DNA of 64,000 bases from Hysterium pulicare CBS 123377 (Eukaryota; Ascomycota; Dothideomycetes; Hysteriales; Hysteriaceae), in assembly GCA_000467715.1 (NCBI GenBank), contig AJFK01000052.1, forward strand, positions 62,001-126,000. The letters run 5' to 3'. The translations under genes were made by a program, and so were the position numbers. Position 1 is the stretch's first letter. Each line of letters starts with the position of its first letter. This document shows positions 48,142-58,940 of this stretch, in pieces. Under the pieces are notes generated by a model. The model was not told where the DNA came from and made no database searches. It saw nothing but the letters and a program-made list of their open reading frames with translations.

Positions 48142-48920
48142 CTATTTGTATCGTTTGGTGCGAAAATTCCACGACGTGGTACTAAAGCTATTATTGGACG
48201 ATGGATATCGTCGGGGCGCAGGATCACTATTGAGTTCAGATAGACTTCCCAGTCGAAGTGGTAATATTCTTGCGCAGGCTTCTTCCTTACGAAAGCTCTT
48301 AGACAAAGCCTTGAAAAAGTCTTGCCACGGGACTTTCGTTCTCCCACACTGGACCCATGGATCTTTAGAAAACACCAGCTCTTGAAAGACCCAGACTCGA
48401 GTGAACCACTCTCGCTTTATAATTGCACCGAGAAAACTATCCTGGACGGTTTCGCCTTGGCTTATCGCTGCGAAGAGTGGAATTTCGGGACCCCTGCTGT
48501 CCCCTGGCCCAAGGTAGATGACGGTACGTAGAGCAGCGGAATATATTCGCCCCATCATCCTAACTTGCCGAGCTTTCTCTTCGTCGTCAACTTGGTTGAT
48601 GCAGATTCCATCAGCCCATAACAGCAGGGTTCTTGTTTTGTGGCGTAGATCGCGAAGGGTTGAGTGTAAGTTTTCCGCTATCTCCAATGTCCTTCCATTG
48701 ACCTTGATCGTCCTGTACTTTTTCGGGTTGCCCCACACATAGGAAAGCGCTGTATAAAAAGAACGGAAGTTCCAGTCACTCATATCAATCAACGTATGAA
48801 TGATGCGACACTGAATCTGCGACGAAGGATCCGCGCAAGGCTGCAACTCGATCAGGCGAATGCCATCATCCGCTATGATCGGTTCGCATTTGTACCTGGT
48901 CTCGAAAGCCAAGTATTCGT
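48142..48920 (-). CDS. HET (heterokaryon incompatibility) domain protein, seemingly incomplete
   Basis: The frame encodes all three blocks of the HET domain: LIELQP and YTALSYVWG near the start, LRHKTRTLLLWADGICINQ in the middle, and REWFTRVWVFQEL at the end. HET proteins take part in non-self recognition after cell fusion and can trigger cell death. Only about 259 residues are recognisable, whereas typical members have 500-800; the region after the domain is not family-like, so the gene is probably truncated or worn, or carries introns I cannot place. No ATG begins the frame; an acceptor-like CAG precedes 48920, so a first exon to the right is likely but was not identified. Confidence 0.7.
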
Positions 48921-49731
48921 CTGAAGTGGAAACATGAAACGGAAGTTAGGTGTTGAAGACCCGACCGTTCAAGGGTGCATGTTGAAAACCACGATGGTGT
49001 AAGGCTGATCGCTTTCTTCCTTGGCTCAGCCCCTGCCTCATGTGTCTGATAAGACACGATCGCACGTGATGTCAGTATGAACGTCCATGAACATCGTTTG
49101 TTCACTGAAAAAGATAGAGTAGTGTATGAATGAAGAGGCGTAATGGCTGTTCGTTAGACTTTCGGAGTCGGAAAGACGCTCGATGCCTTTGGTGGATCCT
49201 TCACGGTCAGTCCTCGTGAGGATAGAGTCTAATCTAGCAAATCAGCATCGGTGAAGCACCCCTCAAAGCCTTTCTTGCCTTAAAAGAGAGTGGGAGGAGA
49301 GACAAAAACTTGAGTCGTCCAAATCCCGCGCCGGAAATGGCGCCATTCTGTTTCTACTGCTGGGGCGAACCAGACAAAAACTCTCCTGTGCCCTGATATA
49401 CGACATCCCAAGAGTATTACGCTAGATTTGCGATCATGTTGATGGTTGTACCTCATCAAATGCGAGCTTGTGCTTGTGTTTTGGGTCGTGCCGTCACTTG
49501 TGATTGAATTTGAGCCCAACCCACGGAAAAAAGGAGCTTTCAATCAGAGCAGCATCATGACCCTCGTGATCATGGATTCAAAAATTCGAAACTTACGGAC
49601 AAGTACGAAGGCACCCTTGCACCCGATCTTCTCTTCCCTTTAATTTCAACCATCATCCGAAGATATTACTTACGAACCTTCAAAAACGAATATACGGTAT
49701 CCGACCTGCCCATCATCGCAAGAAGTACAAA
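48921..49731. other. Intergenic, HET gene / coiled-coil membrane gene
   Basis: About 810 bases between divergent genes. It may contain the first exon of the HET gene and the promoter of the gene at 49732. No other feature is recognised. Confidence 0.45.
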
Positions 49732-50649
49732 ATGGGAGGAGTGAAGTACGTGGAAGAGGAGACAGTCAAGGCTATCCAGGATTACGTCAACGAGAACGCA
49801 AAAAGGCTGATTTACGACCTCCTAAACCAAAAAGACGTCGTACTTGGACGCATGGTGGACCAGTTCGAACTCAGAACGAATACGCTTCGAGACAAGCAGA
49901 ATGAGCTAGACCGAGGTAGAAAGGAAGATATCCGAGCTGTCAAACAAACACTGGAAGCCAGACTGGAAGAGCTTGAGGAAGGGCACAAGAATCTGGACGA
50001 AAACCTCGATAGTCAACTTAAAGCCATGGTGGACGTTTGTCATAGCTATATCGACGCAAAAACCGGGAGAATCAACGCAAGAATCGACATGTATCGAAAT
50101 AGGATTCAACAACTCAGTAAAAGTTACGCCGGTCTTCGTGGAGGTGTGATTGAGCAGATCGGCACCACAAAGAACGATGTCTTCAGGACTGGTTCGGCTG
50201 TCAGAACCTGCCTTCAGCGCCTCGAATCAGTAAAAGAAGCGATTGGCTATCTCCGCTCAAGCTACGAAGATCAGCAGGAGGACATCCGAAGAATATCAGA
50301 GACATTCTCGGCCACGAGAGGAGAGCTTCAGGATCTTCGAAACCGGCTTCCCAAACCCCCGCCAAAGGTCACGATTCGCAGGTTCGAGGCGTCTAGGCCC
50401 GGCAGACGCAAAGTGTGGTTCTCATTCGCCATGTGGAAGCAGAGAAGAAGACTGGAGAGGGCGAGAACCGGTGAAATGGGGATGAGGCTTGGGGCCGTCA
50501 ATGGGGTCCGACTTGGGTGGTTCATCTCCGCGCAGTTGTTGGTGTCTGGATTGATAATAAGGCAGCTTGTGTGGGGAGGCAGTGTCGGATCCTTTGGTTT
50601 CACCCTTTGCCTGCAGCTGGTGCCATTCTTGCTTGTGCGTAGGACGTGA
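49732..50649 (+). CDS. Coiled-coil protein with C-terminal membrane segments
   Basis: An intronless frame of 305 residues from a good ATG (ACAAAATGGG). Residues ~10-210 form a nearly continuous charged helix with heptad-like spacing (VKQTLEARLEELEEGHKNLD, RRISETFSATRGELQDLRNR). A basic stretch (RRFEASRPGRRKVW, KQRRRLERAR) precedes two hydrophobic segments, GWFISAQLLVSGLIIRQLVW and FGFTLCLQLVPFLLV, with RRT at the end. The layout resembles a tail-anchored or hairpin membrane protein with a large coiled-coil cytosolic part, such as a tether. No homologue is recognised. Confidence 0.65.
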   Translation: MGGVKYVEEETVKAIQDYVNENAKRLIYDLLNQKDVVLGRMVDQFELRTNTLRDKQNELDRGRKEDIRAVKQTLEARLEELEEGHKNLDENLDSQLKAMVDVCHSYIDAKTGRINARIDMYRNRIQQLSKSYAGLRGGVIEQIGTTKNDVFRTGSAVRTCLQRLESVKEAIGYLRSSYEDQQEDIRRISETFSATRGELQDLRNRLPKPPPKVTIRRFEASRPGRRKVWFSFAMWKQRRRLERARTGEMGMRLGAVNGVRLGWFISAQLLVSGLIIRQLVWGGSVGSFGFTLCLQLVPFLLVRRT

Positions 50650-51681
50650 CCTGATTCAACAAGAGCGTTTCGGTTTTGGGGTTCCAGGTTGAGATATTCA
50701 TGTCGGTCCTACTTAGTCGGAAGCCCTCTGGTACACTAGGTCTCTTCGGTTTCCCCCTGTTTGAAGTTTTTGTGGATAGTATCTCGACATGTAAACAATG
50801 GCAAGCTAAAGAAGTCATCGACCCCACATCAGCATGCTCGTTACATCGGCCATTCACTGGCTCACTCCGGTTCCAACACTAGTAATCGGCCGTCAAACAT
50901 GATTCTTAGCCTGCCAGGCCACAGCCCGTCGCCACTCTGAGTAAGGTTGCGAGTGTAAGATTAAAATTGGAGAATGACGAATATTTATTCGGATGCAAAT
51001 TCCGGCCCCCCATACCAAGTGAGAAATTAGTGGGGAACGTTGAGAGGAGGCTGAGGAGGCTGAATCGCTTAAGGCCACCCCTGACTGTTGCGCAATGGAC
51101 TTCCGGGCGTCAGGGCGTCCCGGCGTGGCATCATGTGTACGGGGTCCTTGTATGCATTTTCGTTCAGCCGCAACTCGACCTCAATGCTCGTCGAGTCACT
51201 GACACAGCAGGTAGACGCGAGAGGAAAAGATAGCGAAAGAACTTGCAAAGAGGAAAAGTGTGAATTAATAGTGGATCAATATGTATTATCCGTGGTATCA
51301 TTGATAGGTAACTCTCTCTTAGAACGCCATTCTTATGATACAATGATGCACTTTTATGCTCCTTTCCCAGAAGACGAGGGATCCAAGAAGAACCAAGTCG
51401 CAACCCAGATACATTCCCTTTCACAAATCCCATTTATATGCACAAAGACCGCTCGATAAACTCCAATGCTGGCTGGCTGCCATGGGCTCGCTGCCGAAAC
51501 AAAATGACCATTACCTGCACATGATAATCCCGAAAACGCCGATCCATGAATGAAGTGCCGTGTGATGCTACGTCTTCCCAAGACGACCGTTAATGGTGAG
51601 AAAACAAACCGCGTCGTAGGCTGCTCGGCGTGGCGAGACAGTCGCCATGTCGCGAGAAGAGGATGGCAGCGAATAACAACC
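50650..51681. other. Convergent intergenic region
   Basis: About 1 kb between the 3' ends of the genes at 49732-50649 (plus) and 51682-53246 (minus). No supported gene. Open frames at 50967-51459 are short and overlap in several frames. Confidence 0.5.
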
Positions 51682-53246
51682 CTATATCTGCTCCACGAAA
51701 TGTGACTTCTTAGAGGCGCTGGAAGAGCTCCTCCGCTTCTTCTGCAGCTTTTTCGACTGTCGTCGCTCACCCCTCTCGGCTTCGCGGTCATCATCCATAG
51801 GCAACGCCGAGACGTTGAGGGTGCCTGGTCGCAGAATTTCGAAGCCAGAATTGACCTTGCGTAGAACTGGATCTTGCCGCTGGTTCTGTAATGTCGCAAT
51901 TGCATAGGGATGACTTGCGGCTTCTTCCTCGTATTCTGTGTGTGGTCCACGGGGTTGGTAGGTTTCAAGGAGCGGAACGGCTTGCTTGGCTGTGTTGGAT
52001 GCGTGACTGTCTTGGGTAGAGGTCGCTGTAGCGTTGTTGGAGTAATCTTCTATTGCCTGGAGGTAGCTAACGGGAAGGGGCGGTGAAGGTGTTTTCTGTC
52101 GAGGGACAAAGTAGTCAACGCCTTGAGCTGAAGCGTGCTCTCCAGACTGCCCCATGTTATTGGCGACGCTCGCCCATTCACCGCTGTGGCCAGGTCGCCT
52201 GACTCGCGGTGTGAGCTGTCCTGTTTCCGCTACGTGAGACAATCGGTGGCTTTGGAGAAGGTCGAGTTGTGCAAAATTAGGGTCGGCAGGGACGGCTAGG
52301 TTGGACTGTCGGGGGTTGAGGTAGGCGGGTTGATATGGTCTTGACTCCTGGAGATGGGAAAATTGCATGTAGTCGGACTCATCGCTGTTTCTGCTAGACT
52401 TGCTAGACGCACTATTGTTGCCACCATTGAGGCCTTGAAGTTCATAGGATCCTAGGTAAAGAATGGTTAGCTGGTGGTAACAGGGGTATTGGTTTCGTGG
52501 AGTGTCAACATACCAGAACCCGATCCTGAGCCATAACCTTCCAAGGCCTGTAGTGTGGTGGAATTTCTTAACAAAGTAGGATTACTATATCTGGATTGTG
52601 ATGCTACCGGTGGTCGTCCTCGTTGTTCCGTACTGTGATGCCCTGGCGACGATGATCTGCTATCGGAGAGGCGCTCGGCGGAGACTGCTCGATCAAATGC
52701 AGAACTGGGTGCTCTTGAGCTGGTTCGACTGGAGGACCCATGGACGGGTTGGGGGAGTTCAAGTTGGGAGCTGTTGTTGGAGCTGGGCCCATTACTGAAC
52801 CTGGGTAGGTTGATTCGAGATTCATTAATAGATGAAGCACTACTGCCGACAGGAGTATTGCCGCGTGAGATCCAAACACCATCAATTTCGATACCACTCT
52901 CGATAGCTCGAATTCCGAAAGGCACTTGGTTCTTCTCCTCCTGTTCTTCCCGTTGTGCCTCGAGCATTTCGGGCGTCTGTACAGCTTTGCCCTTCTCGAC
53001 TTTGGTGTATTTCCGTATTTTCCAGTGGACAAATTGCAATTTGATCAAACCGAGGAAAAATACGAGTACCTGTGCTGACGATTAGTGTGAGAAAGCGAGA
53101 CGCGAGGGCGAGATGTCGTACAATACCACACGCCAAAACCTAGAAGGAATATTAGTACTGAGCGAAGTGCTTGGCGGTGTCATAGAAAAACTTACGAAAG
53201 TCATCTTCTCCCACAACACCCAATCCACAAAGAATCGTTTCCCCAT
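51682..53246 (-). CDS. Fungal membrane protein with N-terminal anchor and long Ser/Pro-rich tail
   Basis: Four exons, 53196-53246, 53122-53139, 52514-53069 and 51682-52451, with introns of 56, 52 and 62 bp, give 464 residues. Exon 2 is only 18 bp. The join gives [20 protein letters not shown], a single membrane helix near the N-terminus, followed by basic [14 protein letters not shown], a helical segment with [20 protein letters not shown], and then about 350 residues rich in Ser, Pro, Gln and Asn. The tail ends with a basic [16 protein letters not shown] stretch. Similar short-anchor, long-tail proteins occur in other filamentous fungi; function unknown. The tail is likely cytosolic and phosphorylated. 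Confidence 0.75.
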
Positions 53247-56200
53247 ATTTGCAATCCGGGAGAAGAATTAAAAGAAATCTAAGATCGTGATAAGAATAGC
53301 CGGAAGTGACGATAGGATAGAGCGCGTGTGCTCCTGCGGAAGGAGTGAAGCAGCACAGAAGTCGATATGATGGACTTTTGCTTGGCAGTGAAGTTGATCT
53401 GCGCAGCGTAGGTAGCCGGCGAGCGGGTTCGGATGTGGAGATGAAATAAGATAATGGGTAGGAGTTTGGTAGGTGGACGGAAGGGAGTTTGTATATTAAG
53501 AATAGATTGCCTCACTTGCACGAGGATGTGGGTGGTTGGGTGGTTACCGAAAGTGGAAGTGCAAAGCTTAATCCGTATCCGGTCCAGTGAGGGCGACGTC
53601 GGGAAGTGGTGATTATATTAATCGTTGACGCAGAGAAGCTAGAGATTGACCACGGAACCAGCAAAGAGAACAGCAATTATGACGTCTTGAAGGTCTCTAG
53701 GGAAAAGAACGGTGAAGGCAGGGTGTGTATGGAACCACTTGGAAAACGAGTGTACTAATAGGTGTCACCAGTGGAATAGGATCCGGTACGTGTGTCGCTA
53801 GGCAGGCTGCGTGCCAAACTCGTGCATCTCTGTCGCGATCCGTTCTCCTGCGTTTCCTGGGTTTCCTAAGGCTTGGGCGGGCGTACAAGAGAGCAGGTGA
53901 GAATTGGGACGGTGCGGAAATATATTGAATTCGGTCAGGAGACGATCTGCCGCCCACCACGCCAACGACGATGAGCAGGCCCAGCACGAAGGAAACAACG
54001 GAACCGAATGTGGCATCATGAATAGCATCCTGGCAGTTCCAAGCAGCAGATGCATCACCACGAGCCGTCTCTGGGCTCGGGCGGAGCATGGGGATCCAGG
54101 CAGGAAAACAGGGGACAGCTGTAGTCCTCGCCAGGCCCTACAGCGACGGTTACTGGTGTTGCTCGAAATAGCATGCGGCACAGCGGCACTCACCTACTAG
54201 CAGCTCCTACTCCACGTTGTTCTCGCGCCGTCGTTGGCTGGCCCAGGGCATACGGCTAGTATAGCGTACATAGTGATCTGCGCTTTATACGAGCTTGTTC
54301 TCGTCCAACTTCCAAGCCTTCATGACGACGGACGGCGAAGGCAGGAAAGCAGCAAAGCCATGGCGAGCAGCTCTTCGATCTACTCAGGGTTGCAGGGCAT
54401 GTTCGCGGCTGCAGGATGCATCAGCAAGGACGAGGGGTTCTTCTCGCCGTGGTGAAACACCCGTGCAACTGGACATGAACTCTGAACCTTGGAACTCGGA
54501 CATGTCGGAGGCTGCGTTTTGGAGATGCAGTTTTTCGCGTCGATGTGGCCCACAGAGGCTTTGCTGGGCTTGCAAGCCACCTGGGGCATCCTGCTTTAGG
54601 CGCTCGCCCCCTGGTGCACGCCCTGCGGGACCGGCGAGCGTTTGATCATCCGGCGTCTTGCGGGCTTGGTGAATGCATGGGGGCGAGGTAGAATCGGGCC
54701 TAGCCCCCTGTTTTGCATGGCTAGAGATGGATGGTTTGCGACTTTCTCCTTAATTAATTTTCCTGCTCCGCACGCCAAATGCTACGTGCCTACGACTCAC
54801 GACGAGAGTCTGGGTTCGTCGCAATAATAGCGCCGTTCTCCCGGCTGTAGGAATTCCACAATAGCGATTGTTTCTTCCGACCTACAACACCAAGCGTTTC
54901 ACCACTCCAAGCACGTTTCTCTACCGAGCGCGCCGTTTTGCTCCAAAAGCGGCTACTGCTTGGAGGTTATCAACTAATTTCAAGCCACGATGACGCCGAT
55001 CCGATCATCGCTTTCAACTGCTCAAAATTCTCTCACCTCCTGATGGGACTCAAAATCCTTCTCTGACACATCGTTTGCTTCTGTTGTGGACGCCGTTTGC
55101 TCGTCGCCTAGAGACTAATTCCACCGCCCGCACTGAGCCTCTCGATCCTTTGCCTTCAACTTTGCTGACGTGAACAATGATGAAATGTCAGAATTGGGAC
55201 AACTCATTGCGGCTGGATGCCCCGATCACGTTTTTTGTTGTTTACAGAGTCTGATTGCTGTTCTGGGCGCTGCCACTGCATATGTTCCAACGATGCCACC
55301 AAGCACAGCCTTTGTGGAACAGAAACACCCACCATTCACACCGCTCTTGTACTAAATCGCCATGAGGCCGACAAAGACTCCGTCGTGTCGGGACGACAAG
55401 TAAGATCACTGGGTTCCGAAAGCTCGAATTTGGAGCTCGGAGCATCTAATTCTCAATGTCACGTTCCATTTCTGGCCCTTCAGCTATCGATTGATACATG
55501 ATAGGACCATGGCTGCCCTTGCGTGTGTATCAGGGACAGATGCGCTACTGCACGTATATCCCGCACATTTTATCGGCAACTTGCGTCCTGTCCATGCAAT
55601 TGACACGCTAGGGTCCGGTCCTCGTCTTTTCAGCTCTCATTTTTGGATTCTCCAGCCCTGTATCTCAGCTTTCGCAAGACCGGAAGAGTTCTCGAAGCTT
55701 TTTGGCATCGTATTCATGTATTCCATCGCCAGCTGTCGCTACGAGAAGCACGAGACATTTGTGACGGTGGAGTTGTCTTAATCCTGAAGTTCCTTGCAGC
55801 CGTATCACATTTCAAGCAGCGTGCATGCGTCATGGTAAACGCCGATGTCTCGCCATGTTCTATCACAACGTCTGTTCCATATGCGTCTCTACTCAATCGT
55901 ATAACCTTGATTCTCTTGCGAACCTTCCAACTCCTCACTAGGGACTGTATTACGGCATACAACATATACAAGCGCATTCCTCGTCAGTCCCATCAAGCTT
56001 TAATCGACAGTGAAGTAACGCTGATCCTGTGCTATATTTAATATCATTATACGTCACTCTATTTCCTAGCTCTAGACTTTCCCAAGACCGGATTTCGTTA
56101 TCTCGCGTCAATTGGAGCAATATAGTTCGCTAATTGAGAGTATACAGGAACCCGGTTTTGGGCGGTGATATTTCTTGATCAAGCAGGTTATTACCAGCAT

Positions 56201-57556
56201 TGGATTCGCTGATTAGCCGCACCACCCCTTCGACCCGTCCCCTGCACCGGGTACTGTATCTTATCTTTTGATGGTCCGCGATGGTTAAATTCTTTGTAGC
56301 CTTGAACCTAGCCTGTTTGCAATCTTTGAAAACAAGGCATCGCAATAGCAGTACTTTGCAGATCCTCAGAATGCGGACCTACTTCGATGCTCTTTACGGA
56401 GTGGAATCTCTTCACTTGCCGAGGCCAACTGCAGACGCTCCCTACATCTTCGGCATGCATTTCGTTTAATTCCAACAATGTAATCACCGTCGCCTCTGCA
56501 TGCTTGTCCGGTCGGAACTCCGTTCCCAAACGAACCGAGTACCAACACTACAACTCGAAAGGGAGAAATCTGAGCTGAGAACATAAGATTTGCGGCAAAT
56601 TCGCTAATGCTTATTGCCTGCAAGTTGTCAATATCTCTTACGTTGCGAATTCTACGCTTACTGTCCTATTTGAGGTTTGCGTGCATAACTACGAGCACGA
56701 ATCGCAGAGGGATCCAAGGGTGCACGTGGAGCAAGACGGCTCGTTAAGTTCCGGAATCCGTAGGGTTTAGCGATTGTTCTTTGTTCGGCCTATACCAAAC
56801 GAGCTTGGGAATATTGAATATTTCTTCAATGCCTTTTTGTTGTGAGTTACGGGGCGAGGACATGTGAGCTTTCGTGATGGCTTTTCAGCTTTACATCGCC
56901 GCCCGAAGACTTACGTTTCCCAACTTCCCCACGGCATAATCAAACAATGAGGCTTATAAGGTTGACCCGAGTACGGAGTTTGAAAATGTCAACATGCACA
57001 CGGAGATTGATGGGGCTGTTGGATGACTTTTCCACATACATCAATTGAGTCGCAAAACGTATTATATTTCATCGTGATGACCACAATCTTGCGTTTCATG
57101 TTGCGGCTTGAGCTTTGAGACAGGTACCCGACCGCCATTGCGCGAATCTCCATATGCAGGGACTGCGCCGTATCGATTGTGGATGTGCGATCTCTCGCAG
57201 CGCCTTGACCCCTCCCGCATTCCGTCAAGTCCATCCCGAAAACATCATGACAAGTTTTGACACCTGTTCACATCTGTCAAAACATTATTCAAGTGCAACA
57301 GGCGAGTGTCAAGCGCAGTTGAACAGGAACGTGTGGGATTCTTGGTGCCCGAGGCCGATTATTCCCACCCAATCAAGGATTCTCGCCCCTACTGCATTCG
57401 GGAACTCGGAACTTGGCGCCGTTCATGACGACTTACACAGCCATCCCATGCGCACGCTTCTTTCCACTTTCCTTTACTCTGTCAATCAACCGCATCACTC
57501 AACAAGATCTTTCTTCATAGCTTCTCCAGTGCACTATCTGTCTAGTCCGAACAATC
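53247..57556. other. Gene-poor 4.3-kb interval
   Basis: No gene can be supported on either strand. The part at about 53700-54750 is comparatively GC-rich and has overlapping open frames in several phases, none with a domain. The rest has short frames only. No terminal repeats, tandem repeats, tRNA or rRNA sequence was recognised. It must contain promoters of the membrane-protein gene (leftward) and of the gene at 57557 (rightward). It could hold a non-coding RNA or worn repeat DNA. Confidence 0.5.
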
Positions 57557-58519
57557 ATGCCTATCCGTAATCCCTTCAGGAAAGCCGCTGGTGGCACCGA
57601 GGTCCTCGAGGATAGTCAACGGAATGGGGCGGATAAAGGGTTTCAACAGACACCGGTTGCAGGCTCGAAACCGGTGGACATTAAGGAGCCTCCCGAGTAC
57701 AAGCTGAGTGGTAAGCACTCCGTCTGCGCGCTCGCTGTCGTATGCGCTGCGACAATGCGCAAGGTGCATTCAATGTCTTTGTTGGCGGGCGCTTATTGTG
57801 AATAGAGATCAATGACAGCGGGGTGTATCTTCCGGTACGACACACACGTCCGACAATTTGCGCTCTCTCTCGACGTATAGTATTATTACACTATGGATAC
57901 TAACTATTTGGATTCCAGCCATCGCCGCCAGCACAGAAGCCGAGTTTCTGGCACAGCAAGTCCAATCTCTCGACGTCTTCCTCGAACTATAGGAGTATGT
58001 TGAGTGAGAACGAGCCTTTCAATATTTCGCGGGAATCATTTGATTCATACAGGAGATCATTTGTATGCAAGAACCTTGGATTGTTACCTCCGAACATATC
58101 TAACACATGCCTAGGACATCTCAGCCCGCTCGCCGATCCCCGACGTTGATACAAGATCCCGCAAATCTCTTGATGCTCGGCAGTCATTGGATTCTCGTCA
58201 CTCCCTTGATGCTCGACGCTCTCGCGCCCCTCCGCGCTCATCCTTCCAGGAACGCCGAATTGATAGACCTGGCGATGGAACAGTTGAGGAAGGATTTGAG
58301 GAAGTTGGTCTGAATGACGAGGTTAAGCCGGCGAAGAAGAGAGGGCTTTTCTCTCGTTTCGGTGATAGTAACAACACCGAAAATACCGACGATAGGCCAC
58401 CATCCAGCCACCATAGTTTCCATTTTACTGGACGAAAACGAGGACAAAGCGGCCAGGGTGCAGAATTGAGGAATATGGGAAAGTCAAGTCAAGCGGATAT
58501 TTCAGTAGAGGCCAGATGA
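57557..58519 (+). CDS. Conserved-type small fungal protein with SLDxR repeats
   Basis: Four exons, 57557-57710, 57805-57833 (29 bp), 57919-58062 and 58115-58519, with introns of 94, 85 and 52 bp, give 243 residues. The N-terminus MPIRNPFRKAAGG and the junction PPEYKLSEINDSGVYLP are well formed, and phases agree throughout. The middle has Ser-rich segments (SFWHSKSNLSTSSSNYRS) and a short tandem repeat SLDAR/SLDSR/SLDAR. An acidic stretch (TVEEGFEEVGLND) precedes a basic KPAKKRGLFSRFG. The family is seen in filamentous ascomycetes but has no established function that I know. Many likely phosphorylation sites; probably disordered and cytosolic. Confidence 0.75.
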
Positions 58520-58940
58520 AGGGTTCCAGCCATACTATACCACGAGGCATTGTACGGGAGTACTGACCGCTAAGACATGCGGGTTTTGGGGTCATGAATA
58601 CGACGGCGTTCGGATTGGATCTATCCAAATTATTTTTGAATGGGTACTGGAGCATCGACAATCGTTTGGTTGCATATTGGAAAGATTGGACGCTACGGGT
58701 CCTAGTATTGATATAATTGTAGTATAGTTAATGTCAGCATCGTGGTATTTGAGCTGCTTGGCTCTCTCTTTCGATCTCCACATTTTCCCAGCGGCCTTGG
58801 CATGTGGCCCGCCACCGGAAAAAGCTCTGACCAACGAAATTTTCGCGAGAATCGTTATTTTTTTGATGTGAGACCGTCCAAAGCCACAATTCAGTTACGC
58901 CGCACCTACTTCTCTTTGGAACTTTGCGAACAACCTCAAT
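58520..58940. other. Intergenic, PUF6 promoter
   Basis: About 420 bases with the 3' flank of the SLDxR gene and the promoter of PUF6. A CT-rich leader precedes the ATG at 58941. Confidence 0.5.

Noticed and set aside
53725-53928. Frame with VTSGIGSG, recalling the nucleotide-binding start of short-chain dehydrogenases
   Set aside because: Only this motif fits; the rest of the frame is unlike the family and the catalytic YxxxK is absent.
53697-54645. Overlapping frames in GC-rich DNA
   Set aside because: Several phases open at once, as expected from composition; no domain in any of them.
55643-56041. 132-residue plus-strand frame in the gene-poor interval
   Set aside because: No start context, domain or splice partner; sequence does not look conserved.
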